This document shows positions 32,836-43,872 of a stretch of 64,000 bases of DNA, one piece after another (position 1 is the stretch's first letter; every line of letters begins with the position of its first letter). The stretch comes from Pseudomonas citronellolis. GTDB lineage: Bacteria > Pseudomonadota > Gammaproteobacteria > Pseudomonadales > Pseudomonadaceae. The notes beneath the pieces were generated by a model. It saw only the letters and a list, made by a program, of their open reading frames with translations, did no database searches and was not told the DNA's origin. The stretch lies in NCBI RefSeq assembly GCF_900112375.1, contig NZ_FOLS01000018.1, forward strand, positions 1 through 64,000, given 5' to 3'. Position numbers and translations under genes: made by a program.

Positions 32836-33050
32836 GTATCCAGGCCTGTAGAAAGGAGTGATTCGTCTGCCGGCCGCGGCGCGAAGGATTCGCGGCGACC
32901 TCGCGGGAGGCGCGGGATTTTATCAGGCTTGCCCGGCAGCGGCCATCTCGCGCTGTTGCCGCTGACCGGAGGGCTGTTTAAGGTATAGGCCTTCCGGAAG
33001 GGCTTGCCAGGTGCCGTTCCCTTCCTTATTCCGTTCGTCGAGAGCCTGTC

Positions 33051-34091
33051 ATGCGATTTACCGCCCGCCTGTTGATCCTCTGCCTGTCGTTGCTCAGCCT
33101 GCCGTCCTTCGCCGCCGCGCTGGGCAACCTCTACCAGGTGCATGAGCCGGTGGCCTCGCAGCAGCCGGACGAGCGCAGCGCCGGCCTGTCCCGCGCGCTG
33201 CAGACCCTGGTGCTGCGCCTGACCGGCGACCCCCGCGCCGCCCAGAGCGGCGCGCTGGCCGGCTACTTCAAGGACCCGCAGCAACTGATCAGCCAGTACG
33301 GCTACGAGAACGGCCCGCCGCTGGCCCTGGTGGTGGACTTCGACCCCACCTCGGTGAACAACGCCCTGCGCCAGGCCGGCCTGCCGGTCTGGGGCGCCAA
33401 CCGCCCGAGCCTGCTGGCCTGGTGGCTGAACGAAAGCGCCGCCGGCAGCAGCCTGGTGGGCGACAGCCAGGAAGGCGCCGCGCCGCTCAATCGCGCCGCC
33501 CAGCGCCGCGGCCTGCCGCTGCTGCTGCCGATGGCCGACCTCTCCGAGCAGGGCGTGGGCACCGCGCAGAACATCACCGCCGCGCAGCCCGACGCGCTGC
33601 GCGCCGCCTCCGAGCGCTATTCCGCCGACGGCCTGCTGGCGGTCGACGCCAAGGAAGACGGCGGCAAGTGGCAGGCGCAATGGCGCCTGTGGCTGGGCGA
33701 CTCCCGCGAGCAGGGCCAGGCCCAGGGCGACAGCCCGGACGCCCTGGCCGACGCCGTGATGCTGGCGGTCAGCCAGCGCCTGGCGCCACGCTTCGTCGGC
33801 GCGCCGGGCGCGGCCAGCGCCCTGAGCCTGCAGGTGCAGGGCGCCAACCTCGAACGCTATGCCCAGTTGCAGAAGCTGCTCGACCCGATGGGCGCGAAGC
33901 TGGTCCTGGCCCAGGGCGACAACCTGCAATACCGCCTCAACGCCAGCCCCGACCAGCTGCGCGCCCAACTGGGCCTGGCGCATCTGCAGGAGGCCCCGGC
34001 CGAGCCGGCCCAGCCGGCGCTGGACGCCAATGGCCAGCCGCTGCCGGCGCAACCCGCGGCGCCGAGCAACGTCATGCGCTTCCGCTGGTAA
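33051..34091 (+). CDS. DUF2066 exported protein
   Basis: A 346-residue protein with signal peptide MRFTARLLILCLSLLSLPSFAAA. The body starts LYQVHEPVASQQPDERSAGLSRALQTLVLRLTGD, the mark of DUF2066, and ends with a Pro/Ala/Gln-rich tail and FRW. Function unknown; the family is found beside purM and hda in pseudomonads. It is divergent from purM and 144 bp upstream of hda. Confidence 0.85.
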   Translation: MRFTARLLILCLSLLSLPSFAAALGNLYQVHEPVASQQPDERSAGLSRALQTLVLRLTGDPRAAQSGALAGYFKDPQQLISQYGYENGPPLALVVDFDPTSVNNALRQAGLPVWGANRPSLLAWWLNESAAGSSLVGDSQEGAAPLNRAAQRRGLPLLLPMADLSEQGVGTAQNITAAQPDALRAASERYSADGLLAVDAKEDGGKWQAQWRLWLGDSREQGQAQGDSPDALADAVMLAVSQRLAPRFVGAPGAASALSLQVQGANLERYAQLQKLLDPMGAKLVLAQGDNLQYRLNASPDQLRAQLGLAHLQEAPAEPAQPALDANGQPLPAQPAAPSNVMRFRW

Positions 34092-34235
34092 TGACGCCGT
34101 GGGTGGGCCTGGCGCCGGATTCGCAGTATGCTGCGCCTCCGGCGCCTTTTCGGATGCGCCAAAATGATGATTTGGTTACACTTTTGATCCGTACGGCTTC
34201 ACTGTAAGCGTTTTCGAAGAAAAGCCCCGCCCGGC

Positions 34236-34943
34236 ATGAAACAACCTATGCAGCTCCCCCTGGGCATCCGTCTGCGCGACGATGCCACCTTCGCCAACTT
34301 CTACCCCGGCACCAATGCCGCGGCGCTGGGGTATGTCGAGCGGCTGTGCGACTGCGACGCCGGCTGGGCGGAGAGCCTCATCTACCTGTGGGGCGTCGAG
34401 GGCGTGGGGCGCAGCCACCTGCTGCAGGCGGCCTGCCTGCGCTTCGAGCAGTACGGCGAGACCTCGGTGTACCTGCCGATGGCCGAGCTGGTGCAATACG
34501 GCCCGGCGATCTTCGATGACCTGGAACAGCTGGAGCTGGTCTGCCTCGACGACATCGAGGCCCTGGCCGGCCTGCCGGAGTGGGAAGAGGCGCTGTTCCA
34601 CCTGTTCAACCGCCTGCGCGACGCCGGCCGGCGTCTGCTGCTGGCGGCCTCGATGCCGCCGCGCGAGCTGCCGGTCAAGCTGCCGGACCTGAAGTCGCGG
34701 CTGACCCTCTCGCTGATCTTCCAGCTGCACCCGCTGACCGACGAGGAAAAGCTCCGCGCCCTGCAACTGCGGGCCTCGCGCCGCGGCCTGCACCTCACCG
34801 ACGAAGTCGGGCGCTTCATCCTCACCCGCGGCGCGCGCAGCATGGAATTCCTCTTCGACCTGCTGGACGAGCTGGACAAGGCCTCGCTGCAGGCCCAGCG
34901 CAAGCTGACCATCCCCTTCCTCAAGGAAACCCTGGGTTGGTAG
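34236..34943 (+). CDS. hda: DnaA regulatory inactivator Hda
   Basis: A 235-residue DnaA-like AAA+ protein that, with the beta clamp, promotes hydrolysis of ATP bound to DnaA. The N-terminal MKQPMQLPLGIRL contains the clamp-binding QL-x-L motif. Walker A is degenerate relative to DnaA (WGVEGVGRSHLL), Walker B LELVCLDDIEAL, sensor regions SMPPRELPVKLPDLKSRLTLS. Length and N-terminus fit Hda rather than DnaA. Same direction as the DUF2066 gene. Confidence 0.93.
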   Translation: MKQPMQLPLGIRLRDDATFANFYPGTNAAALGYVERLCDCDAGWAESLIYLWGVEGVGRSHLLQAACLRFEQYGETSVYLPMAELVQYGPAIFDDLEQLELVCLDDIEALAGLPEWEEALFHLFNRLRDAGRRLLLAASMPPRELPVKLPDLKSRLTLSLIFQLHPLTDEEKLRALQLRASRRGLHLTDEVGRFILTRGARSMEFLFDLLDELDKASLQAQRKLTIPFLKETLGW

Positions 34944-34949
34944 GCCCCT

Positions 34950-35181
34950 TTGGGGGAGCTGCAAGCCGCAAGCCATAAGCTGCAAGTTATCCGGAGCCGT
35001 ACGCTCTTCGCCCTACGACGTTGCGCCGAGGCTTTTCGTAGGAGCGAGCTTGCTCGCGAATGGGTCCCGCAGCGGAATCTGTTCGCGAGCAAGCTCGCTC
35101 CTACGATGGGTCCGCCTCCGAACCCACCTGTAGGAGCGGGCCCTGCCCGCGAATCGCGCGCAGGGCGCGCTCCTACAGGGT
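34950..35181. repeat. REP-like repeat cluster between hda and DUF2069 gene
   Basis: Two REP-like halves in inverted arrangement, GTAGGAGCGAGCTTGCTCGCG at 35038-35058 and CGCGAGCAAGCTCGCTCCTAC at 35084-35104, then a third unit GTAGGAGCGGGCCCTGCCCGC at 35131-35151 closed by GCGCTCCTAC at 35168-35177. All are palindromic. They lie between convergent genes and hold no ORF. Confidence 0.85.
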
Positions 35182-35601
35182 CTAATCCTCCCCCGCCAGC
35201 TTGCGCTCGTACTGGAAGCGCCAGCGGGTGTACAGCAGCGCCGCGCAGAACAGGCTCACGCTGAGCAGCACCTCGGCCCAGCCGTAGATGCGCTGGCCCG
35301 GCTCGAAGGTGTTGAGCACGCCGGTGATGAAGTACAGGTTGACCACGTAGCAGGCCCAGGCGTGGCCGCGGGCGCTGCCGATCAGCATGCCCGGGGCGAT
35401 GATCAGCAGCGGCAGCAGCTTGAGCGCGGTCCACACCTTCGGCACCCAGTCCGGCGCGCCACGGGCGTCGGTGAACAGCAGGCCCCAGGTGAGGATCAGC
35501 AGGACCAGGCCCAGCAGGCTGCCCAGGCTTACCGCGCGGCTCGCGGCCAGGCGCGGGCGCAGGTGCTCCAGGGAGGGCAGGGGTTTCTTCTTGCGGGCCA
35601 T
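35182..35601 (-). CDS. DUF2069 inner membrane protein
   Basis: A 139-residue protein with four hydrophobic helices (about 25-43, 58-78, 83-102, 110-128) and a positively charged N-terminus (MARKKKPLPSLEHLRPRL). Matches DUF2069, of unknown function. Its ATG directly follows the wrbA stop, so arsC-wrbA-DUF2069 form one operon. Confidence 0.85.
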   Translation of the reverse strand: MARKKKPLPSLEHLRPRLAASRAVSLGSLLGLVLLILTWGLLFTDARGAPDWVPKVWTALKLLPLLIIAPGMLIGSARGHAWACYVVNLYFITGVLNTFEPGQRIYGWAEVLLSVSLFCAALLYTRWRFQYERKLAGED

Positions 35602-36554
<953 letters not shown>

Positions 36555-36661
36555 GGGCTCGCTGGGCCGTTAAAGTGGCGGCTATTCTAACCGCCTCCCG
36601 AGGGTTGGCTGAACCATCGGCGTTCGGCCGGGCCGGCGGCCCTGCGACTTAAGGACACAGC

Positions 36662-37891
36662 ATGCACCCGCGCCTGCGGAACCTGATCGAGTTCTGGCGT
36701 TATCTGCTCCAGCGTTTCCATGCCGACCGCGTCAGCAGCCACGCCGCCGCGCTGACCTACACCACGCTGTTCGCCGTAGTGCCGATGATGACCGTGACCT
36801 TCGCCATCGTCTCGGCCATTCCCACCTTCGAAGGCATGGGCGAGCGCATCCAGCTGTTCATCTTCCACAACTTCGTGCCGTCCACCGGCGAGGCGGTGGA
36901 AACCTACCTGCGCGCCTTCATCGTCCAGGCGCGCCACCTGACCTGGCTGGGGGTGGCCTTCCTGGCGGTCACCGCGTTCAGCATGCTGGTGACCATCGAG
37001 CGCGTGTTCAACGAGATCTGGCGGGTGCGCAAGCCGCGCCGCGGGGTGACGCGCTTCCTGCTGTACTGGGCGATCCTCAGCCTGGGGCCGCTGCTGCTGG
37101 GCGCCGGCTTCGCGGTGTCCACCTACGTCACTTCACTGTCGCTGCTCTCCGGGCCCCATGCCCTGCCCGGTGCCGGCATGCTGCTGAAGTTCATGCCGCT
37201 GCTGTTCAGCGTGGCGGCCTTCACCCTCATCTACGCTGCGGTGCCCAACGCCCGCGTGCCGCCGCTGCACGCCCTGGCCGGCGGGGCCCTGACGGCTTTC
37301 CTGTTCGAGGCGGCCAAGTCTCTGTTCGGCCTCTACGTCGGCCTGTTCCCCGGCTACAAGCTGATCTACGGCGCCTTCGCCACGGTGCCGCTGTTCCTGC
37401 TGTGGATCTACCTGTCCTGGCTGATCGTGCTGTTCGGCGCCGAACTGGTCTGCAACCTGTCCTCGACGCGCCTGTGGCGGCGCAGGGCGTTGCCGCGGCT
37501 GCTGGTGCTGCTGGGCGTGCTGCGGGTGTTCTACGAGCGCCAGCGCCAGGGCGAGGCGACGCGCCTGGCGCACCTGCACCGCGCCGGCTGGATGCTGCCG
37601 GAGGACGAATGGGAGGAGATGCTGGCCTTCCTCGAGCGCGAGCAGATGGTCTGCCGCTCGGGCGGCAGCGACGATACCTGGGTGCTCTGCCGCGACCTGG
37701 GCAGCTACAGCCTGCATCGCCTGCTGAACCGCTGCCCCTGGCCGCTGCCGTGCCTGGAGACGCTGCCGGACAGCCTGGCGGAGGATTGGTACCCGGCACT
37801 GCGCGAGGCCCTGCAGCGCTACCAGGCGGAGCGGGAGGTGCTGTTCGGCGGCAGTCTCGCAGAATGGTTGAGTCCGTCACATTCCAGGTGA
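36662..37891 (+). CDS. YihY/RbnA-family inner membrane protein
   Basis: A 409-residue protein with about six hydrophobic helices in residues 30-270 (for example [17 protein letters not shown] and [20 protein letters not shown]), followed by a ~140-residue soluble tail. It belongs to the YihY/virulence factor BrkB family; the old name ribonuclease BN is a known misassignment. AAGGA precedes the ATG. Divergent from arsC. Role unknown. Confidence 0.9.
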   Translation: MHPRLRNLIEFWRYLLQRFHADRVSSHAAALTYTTLFAVVPMMTVTFAIVSAIPTFEGMGERIQLFIFHNFVPSTGEAVETYLRAFIVQARHLTWLGVAFLAVTAFSMLVTIERVFNEIWRVRKPRRGVTRFLLYWAILSLGPLLLGAGFAVSTYVTSLSLLSGPHALPGAGMLLKFMPLLFSVAAFTLIYAAVPNARVPPLHALAGGALTAFLFEAAKSLFGLYVGLFPGYKLIYGAFATVPLFLLWIYLSWLIVLFGAELVCNLSSTRLWRRRALPRLLVLLGVLRVFYERQRQGEATRLAHLHRAGWMLPEDEWEEMLAFLEREQMVCRSGGSDDTWVLCRDLGSYSLHRLLNRCPWPLPCLETLPDSLAEDWYPALREALQRYQAEREVLFGGSLAEWLSPSHSR

Positions 37892-37977
37892 CGTAAAAGG
37901 TCAGTTTGCGGCGAAACGGAATGCTGGAAGCGGCCGGGCGAAGATGAAAATGCGTGGAATCGCGGGCCTCGAAAGTT

Positions 37978-37993
37978 TGGCACGCTTCTGGCT
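37978..37993 (+). promoter_or_regulatory. Candidate sigma-54 promoter upstream of a small gene
   Basis: TGGCACGCTTCTGGCT fits TGGCACG-N4-TTGCW with one mismatch; GG (37979-37980) and GC (37991-37992) are 12 bp apart. It lies 57 bp before the small ORF at 38050. No enhancer site was recognised. Confidence 0.5.
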
Positions 37994-38049
37994 ATAGCCG
38001 GTTCAGGACAGTGGTGTTCCCCAGAAGTTCCGAGAAGGCCCGCATCTTC

Positions 38050-38247
38050 ATGAACAAAGACCTGAACAAAGTTGTACACCTGCACCAGCGCGACCCGCAG
38101 AGCGCCCTGGAGCGGCTGAATAGAATCACCGGTCTGCAGTTCAGCAGCTGGCCGGAGTCGCTGCTGCCCAGCGTCCATGCCGCGCTCGACGAGCAGGCTG
38201 CCAGCACCGCCGAGCCCGTCGGCGAACCCGCCCGCCAGCTGGGTTGA
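38050..38247 (+). CDS. Small hypothetical protein (65 residues)
   Basis: MNKDLNKVVHLHQRDPQSALERLNRITGLQFSSWPESLL... is hydrophilic with a probable amphipathic helix (residues ~17-28) and no membrane segment. The ATG is preceded by GAGAAGG 13 bp upstream, a rather distant ribosome binding site. It ends 3 bp from the stop of the convergent gene at 38251. I do not recognise a family. The placement just after a sigma-54-like promoter and codon use like the neighbours argue that it is real. Confidence 0.6.
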   Translation: MNKDLNKVVHLHQRDPQSALERLNRITGLQFSSWPESLLPSVHAALDEQAASTAEPVGEPARQLG

Positions 38248-38250
38248 GCG

Positions 38251-38649
38251 CTACGACAGCTGGCCGGCGTTGATCCGCTGGTCGCTGGAGATCTGTTCCA
38301 CCGCCTGGACGAAGAGTTCTTCCACCGTCAGGCGCGAAAGTCCCACCGCCGAACGCAATCTGATCTGCAGATTGTCGATCCTGTAGCGATACGGCAGCCG
38401 CGCGATGCCGGACAGCAATATGCGTCCGCTGGCGTTGAGGGTGCCGTGATCGATCACCACCTCGTGCTGCCGTTCGCCGTCGCCGTAGCTGGCCAGCAGC
38501 GTCACCGGCAGCTGGGCCATGCCCGGCACCTGCAGCCAGGCGGCGACGTTGTAGTCGCAAGCCCGCCCACCGTTGCTGGTACCGAGGGGCCTGGCATTGG
38601 CCACTATGTGTTCGGGCACCCGGCTGACGATCTGATCCGTGGGCTGCAT
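38251..38649 (-). CDS. Conserved hypothetical protein, 132 residues
   Basis: Starts MQPTDQIVSRVPEHIVANARPLGTSNGGRACDYNVAAWLQ. A cytosolic-looking beta-rich protein without signal peptide or membrane helix; ends in the helical stretch LTVEELFVQAVEQISSDQRINAG. No function recognised. The frame can be extended to 38817, but the extension is low-complexity and overlaps the promoter area. Tail to tail with the 65-residue gene. Confidence 0.7.
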   Translation of the reverse strand: MQPTDQIVSRVPEHIVANARPLGTSNGGRACDYNVAAWLQVPGMAQLPVTLLASYGDGERQHEVVIDHGTLNASGRILLSGIARLPYRYRIDNLQIRLRSAVGLSRLTVEELFVQAVEQISSDQRINAGQLS

Positions 38650-38826
38650 ATGTCTGTCGCTTCCGTGAATGGGTTCGGCCGGCGTACTTGGCGCCTGCGT
38701 GTTCTGACAGGATGTAGGGCCTGACGGAAGGAAAACTTCCGCAAGCCCCGCATTATAGGGAGCAACAAGCCCACAAAACGTGCGTGTTAGCGATCCTGGC
38801 TGTGACCTGTTTCCCAAATGACATCA

Positions 38827-40239
38827 TCAGCCCAGCCGCAGCGGATGCCGGCTGACCAGGGGCGTGGTCAGGTTGGCCGCGGGCAGCGGGAGGATGGTCT
38901 GGTTGTCGAAGCTGGCCAGTTGCAGCCAGAGGTTCTCGCCTTCGACGAATTGCCCCTGGGGCAGCCAGATGCCGTGGTACCAGCCGTTGCCCGGTTCCGG
39001 GGTGCTCTGCAGGACCGCCGGGTGCCGCTGTGCGTCAGGCGTGCGGCGCAGCCAGGCCGGCCGTGGCAGGCCTTTGAGGAAGCGCAGGCCCAGGTGCAGG
39101 CCGTCACCGTTGAGGTGACGCCAGCGCACCATCGCCAGGATCGGCGAGCCCGGCTTGTCGAGGATCAGCAGCAGTTGCCCGACCGGCAGGCGCTGTGCCT
39201 GGCTGCCCTGGCAGACGATGCGCGCCCCGCCGGGGCTGGCGTCGGCCATCTGCGCCTCGCAACTGCCGGCGGCGCTGGCCAGCAGGTGGGCCTGGATGGC
39301 CGTCAGGCCGATCACCAACTGGCAGCTCGCATGTTTCTCGGCGCGCGTATGGCGGCGCGGTTGGTGGCCCAGCCAGTGCGGGCGGACACGTTCCAGCAGC
39401 AGGCTCTCGGCTGCCGGGCGCAGCGGCGCCGGGTCGTGCAGGGCGATCAGCAGCGCGCCCAGTTCCAGGCGGCGCAACTGCTCGGGCGGTGCCTCGGGCT
39501 TCTGGTCGAAGCCCAGGCAGGGGCGGTCGTCGCCGAGGTCGACCAGGTAGCCTTCCTGCTCCTCTTCCTCGTCGTCCCAGTCCTGCAGCCGGGCCAGGCC
39601 GGCCAGCGGCGCGAGGGCGCTGAACAGGTGCGGAGCCTCGCCCTCGGTGAGGTGGAAGGGGTTGCTCAGCGCCAGCAGCAGGGATTGCTGGTACAGGCCC
39701 CGCAGGGTTCCGGCCGGGGTGGGTTCGAAGGCAGCGGCGATGGGTTCGTCCAGGCACTGCTGGTATTCGCCTATCCAGTACAGCAGGTGGCTGTCGCGCC
39801 ACAGCGAGCCCGGCGGCTGCTGGTACTGCTGGTAATGGCGCAGCAGGGCCTGGGCGAGGAAGTGCTCGGCCATGTACAGACACCACGCCAGGTGCGGGCG
39901 CGAGGGCTTGTGGCCGTTGAGTATCTGCAGCAGCAGGCGCTTGAAGCCGGCGGCCAGTTCGCCGCACAGGTGCACGAAGAGGGCCGGCGGCGTCTTCTCG
40001 GCGCGGATCAGCCGGGTGTAATGGCGATATTCTTCGGCGAGGCTTTGCAGCGCGCGCTGCCTTTCCAGTAAGGTCAGTGCGCAACGGTTGAGCCTGAAGA
40101 GGACGCCCAGGCAGTGCTGCAGGCCTTCGTGCAGGGGCAGCCGCCGGGCCTGCAGCAGTCCTGCCGACAGGTTGCTCGCCGCGTCGCCGTTGTCTTCGAG
40201 AATATCCGGCACTTCCAGGCGCAGGGCAGAGAGCATCAT
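38827..40239 (-). CDS. PilZ-domain protein, putative c-di-GMP receptor
   Basis: About 470 residues. The N-terminal ~290 residues are mostly helical with a Glu/Asp-rich patch (LQDWDDEEEEQEGYLVDLGDD) and no recognised domain. The C-terminal part has both PilZ signatures: RRHTR (RxxxR, about residue 293) and ADASPGGARI (D-x-S-x-x-G, about residue 332), followed by beta-strand sequence. It should therefore bind cyclic di-GMP. Divergent from the thioredoxin-like gene. Start could be either of two adjacent ATGs (40239 or 40236). Confidence 0.8.
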   Translation of the reverse strand: MMLSALRLEVPDILEDNGDAASNLSAGLLQARRLPLHEGLQHCLGVLFRLNRCALTLLERQRALQSLAEEYRHYTRLIRAEKTPPALFVHLCGELAAGFKRLLLQILNGHKPSRPHLAWCLYMAEHFLAQALLRHYQQYQQPPGSLWRDSHLLYWIGEYQQCLDEPIAAAFEPTPAGTLRGLYQQSLLLALSNPFHLTEGEAPHLFSALAPLAGLARLQDWDDEEEEQEGYLVDLGDDRPCLGFDQKPEAPPEQLRRLELGALLIALHDPAPLRPAAESLLLERVRPHWLGHQPRRHTRAEKHASCQLVIGLTAIQAHLLASAAGSCEAQMADASPGGARIVCQGSQAQRLPVGQLLLILDKPGSPILAMVRWRHLNGDGLHLGLRFLKGLPRPAWLRRTPDAQRHPAVLQSTPEPGNGWYHGIWLPQGQFVEGENLWLQLASFDNQTILPLPAANLTTPLVSRHPLRLG

Positions 40240-40269
40240 GACCACCCCGCATACACGAGGACTGAAGGC

Positions 40270-40740
40270 ATGGGAGTACGGCTCCGTTTTGTCAGTGGAC
40301 TGTTGGCCGGCCTGATCCTGGCCGGCTGCTCGGCGGATTACGGCGTCGATCAGTATGGAAAGAAGGTACCCACAGCAAGCCTAGATGGCCAGTGGCTAGT
40401 CATCAATTACTGGGCCGACTGGTGCGTGCCATGCCGCAAGGAAGTGCCCGAGCTCAACCGCCTGGCGGAGGACAGCCGGGACAAGGGCGTGCGGGTGCTG
40501 GGGGTCAACTACGATGGCCTGCGTGACGCCGAGCTGAGCAAGGCCGCGCAAGACCTGGGGATCCGCTACACGGTGCTGGCCGACGACCCGGCGCCGCGCT
40601 TCAAGCTGCCGCGCAGCGAGGCGTTGCCGGTGACCTACATCGTCGACGCCAAGGGCCAGGTGCGCGAGCGCATGCTGGGCGAACAGACGGCCAGCGGCGT
40701 ACAGGCGCGCCTGCTGGCCCTGCAGGAGGAGAAGCGCTGA
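40270..40740 (+). CDS. TlpA/ResA-type thioredoxin-like lipoprotein
   Basis: A 156-residue predicted lipoprotein: signal MGVRLRFVSGLLAGLILAGCSA with lipobox LAGC, then a thioredoxin fold with active site WADWCVPCRKE (CxxC) and cis-proline loop ALPVTYIVD. Expected in the periplasm, anchored to a membrane, as a thiol-disulfide reductant. acyP follows with a 1-bp overlap. The upstream open frame is not used because the lipoprotein signal starts at 40270. Confidence 0.9.
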   Translation: MGVRLRFVSGLLAGLILAGCSADYGVDQYGKKVPTASLDGQWLVINYWADWCVPCRKEVPELNRLAEDSRDKGVRVLGVNYDGLRDAELSKAAQDLGIRYTVLADDPAPRFKLPRSEALPVTYIVDAKGQVRERMLGEQTASGVQARLLALQEEKR

Positions 40741-41015
40741 TGGCGAGAATCTGCATGCACGGCTTCGTCAGTGGACGCGTGCAGGGCGTCTACTACCGCC
40801 AGGGCACCCAGGAGCAGGCCGACCGGCTGGGCATCGACGGCTGGGTGCGCAACCTGCCCGATGGGCGGGTCGAGGTGCTGATGGAAGGGGAGGAGAGCGC
40901 CGTCCACGCGCTGCGCGAGTGGTTGCACCAGGGCCCGGAGAAGGCCCGGGTGACGGACGTGGCGTTGCAGGACATGCCGGCCCAGGGCATCACCGGCTTC
41001 ATCGTGCGGCGTTGA
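40740..41015 (+). CDS. acyP: Acylphosphatase
   Basis: A 91-residue acylphosphatase. Catalytic Arg in GFVSGRVQGVYYRQGTQEQA (Arg in GRVQGVYYR) and Asn in GWVRNLPDGRVEVLMEG. Usual length. Overlaps the thioredoxin-like gene (TGATG), so the two are coupled. It hydrolyses acyl phosphates such as carboxyl-phosphates; biological role is uncertain. Confidence 0.95.
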   Translation: MARICMHGFVSGRVQGVYYRQGTQEQADRLGIDGWVRNLPDGRVEVLMEGEESAVHALREWLHQGPEKARVTDVALQDMPAQGITGFIVRR

Positions 41016-41034
41016 GCCCGGCAGCGGCCCGGGC

Positions 41035-41988
41035 TCAGTTGCTGGCGCCGGGGTCTGCGGCCAGGCGGCCGGCGTCGCTCAGCAGGCGCTGGAGGAATTC
41101 CTTCTGCAGCTCCGGATCGTTGCGCGTCAGCTCGATCAGGCTCTGTTCCAGCTCGCTGGCTTCCTCTTCCAGGCCGAGGTCGGACAGGCGCTTGACGCGG
41201 TGCACCCAGTGCTGCACGTCTTCGCCTTCAAGGTCGTCGTAGATCAGCGCATGAGCTTCGTGCAGCTTGCCCCGCAGCGTCGGGCTGACCAGCAGGCTGG
41301 CCTCGGCGTGGGCGCTGTCCTGGGCATCGCGCACGCTCAGCTGCAGGCGGCCGGCGCGGTACACGGCGTCGTCGCTGAAGGGGCTGTCCAGCAGGTTCAG
41401 GCGCAGGATGCCGTGACGGTCGGTCAGCAGTTCCTGGGTCTCCTTGCCGACGCTCACCTGCACCGGGCGCTCGGCCCAGGGCAGGCTGGAATACTCGGTG
41501 TGCCTGTTGCGCCGCTGTTCGTCGATGTTGGCCAGGTTCTGCTCGGCGCGGCCGTTGGATTGCACGTTCATGAACGGGTTCATGCCGTCGATGCCGTAGC
41601 TGATCCAGCCGCGGGTGACGCTTTCCGGCAGGTTGCCCAAGGCGAACACGTTGACCACGTTGGCGCCGATGCCGGCGACGAAGGTCAGCGCGCCCAGCGG
41701 CACTTCGTAGAACTCGCGCCAGCCCTGGTAGGGCGTGTAGCGGTCGTAGCGGCGGGTGACCTCGAAGGTGGTGACTTCGAAGGTCTTCTGCTCCTGCACG
41801 CGGACGCGGCGCTGCGGCAGTTGCAGGACGCCGGGCTCGCCGACGTCTATCTGCAGGCTGTGGTCGAGCAGCTTGCGCTCGACGCGCTCCTCGTGTTCGC
41901 TGCGCTGCGACATCTGGTTGGCGCAGCCGCTCAAGGCAAGGCTGCCGCACAGGACGGCAACCTTGAGGCGGGTGGTACTTCGGGACAT
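41035..41988 (-). CDS. Predicted lipoprotein of unknown function
   Basis: 317 residues with lipobox VLCGSLALSGCANQ. A hydrophobic stretch near residues 95-120 (VPLGALTFVAGIGANVVNVFALGN) and a long acidic, helical C-terminus (EEEASELEQSLIELTRNDPELQKEFL). Conserved in Pseudomonas next to proS (P. aeruginosa PA0955). No function recognised. It starts 8 bp after the proS stop and is probably its downstream operon partner. Confidence 0.82.
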   Translation of the reverse strand: MSRSTTRLKVAVLCGSLALSGCANQMSQRSEHEERVERKLLDHSLQIDVGEPGVLQLPQRRVRVQEQKTFEVTTFEVTRRYDRYTPYQGWREFYEVPLGALTFVAGIGANVVNVFALGNLPESVTRGWISYGIDGMNPFMNVQSNGRAEQNLANIDEQRRNRHTEYSSLPWAERPVQVSVGKETQELLTDRHGILRLNLLDSPFSDDAVYRAGRLQLSVRDAQDSAHAEASLLVSPTLRGKLHEAHALIYDDLEGEDVQHWVHRVKRLSDLGLEEEASELEQSLIELTRNDPELQKEFLQRLLSDAGRLAADPGASN

Positions 41989-41996
41989 CGCGCTGC

Positions 41997-43712
<1,716 letters not shown>

Positions 43713-43820
43713 GGTTGGCCGTTATTCGATTGCGAGACAGAGGTAGGCGGGCATTGTACGGTGCGTGCCTGGCGCCGTACAGGGCGCGGCCGGGGGAGCT
43801 GGATGCCGCGGAACGCGGAA

Positions 43821-43854
43821 AAGGAAAAGCCCGGCGCGGGGCCGGGCTTTCCTT
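43821..43854 (-). terminator. Terminator of the OprD-type porin gene
   Basis: AAGCCCGGC and GCCGGGCTT form the stem around a GCGGG loop, flanked by AAGGAA and TTCCTT which extend the pairing. Located 19 bp after the porin stop on the minus strand. Confidence 0.8.
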
Positions 43855-43872
43855 GACCTGCGGTCGTTCTGG

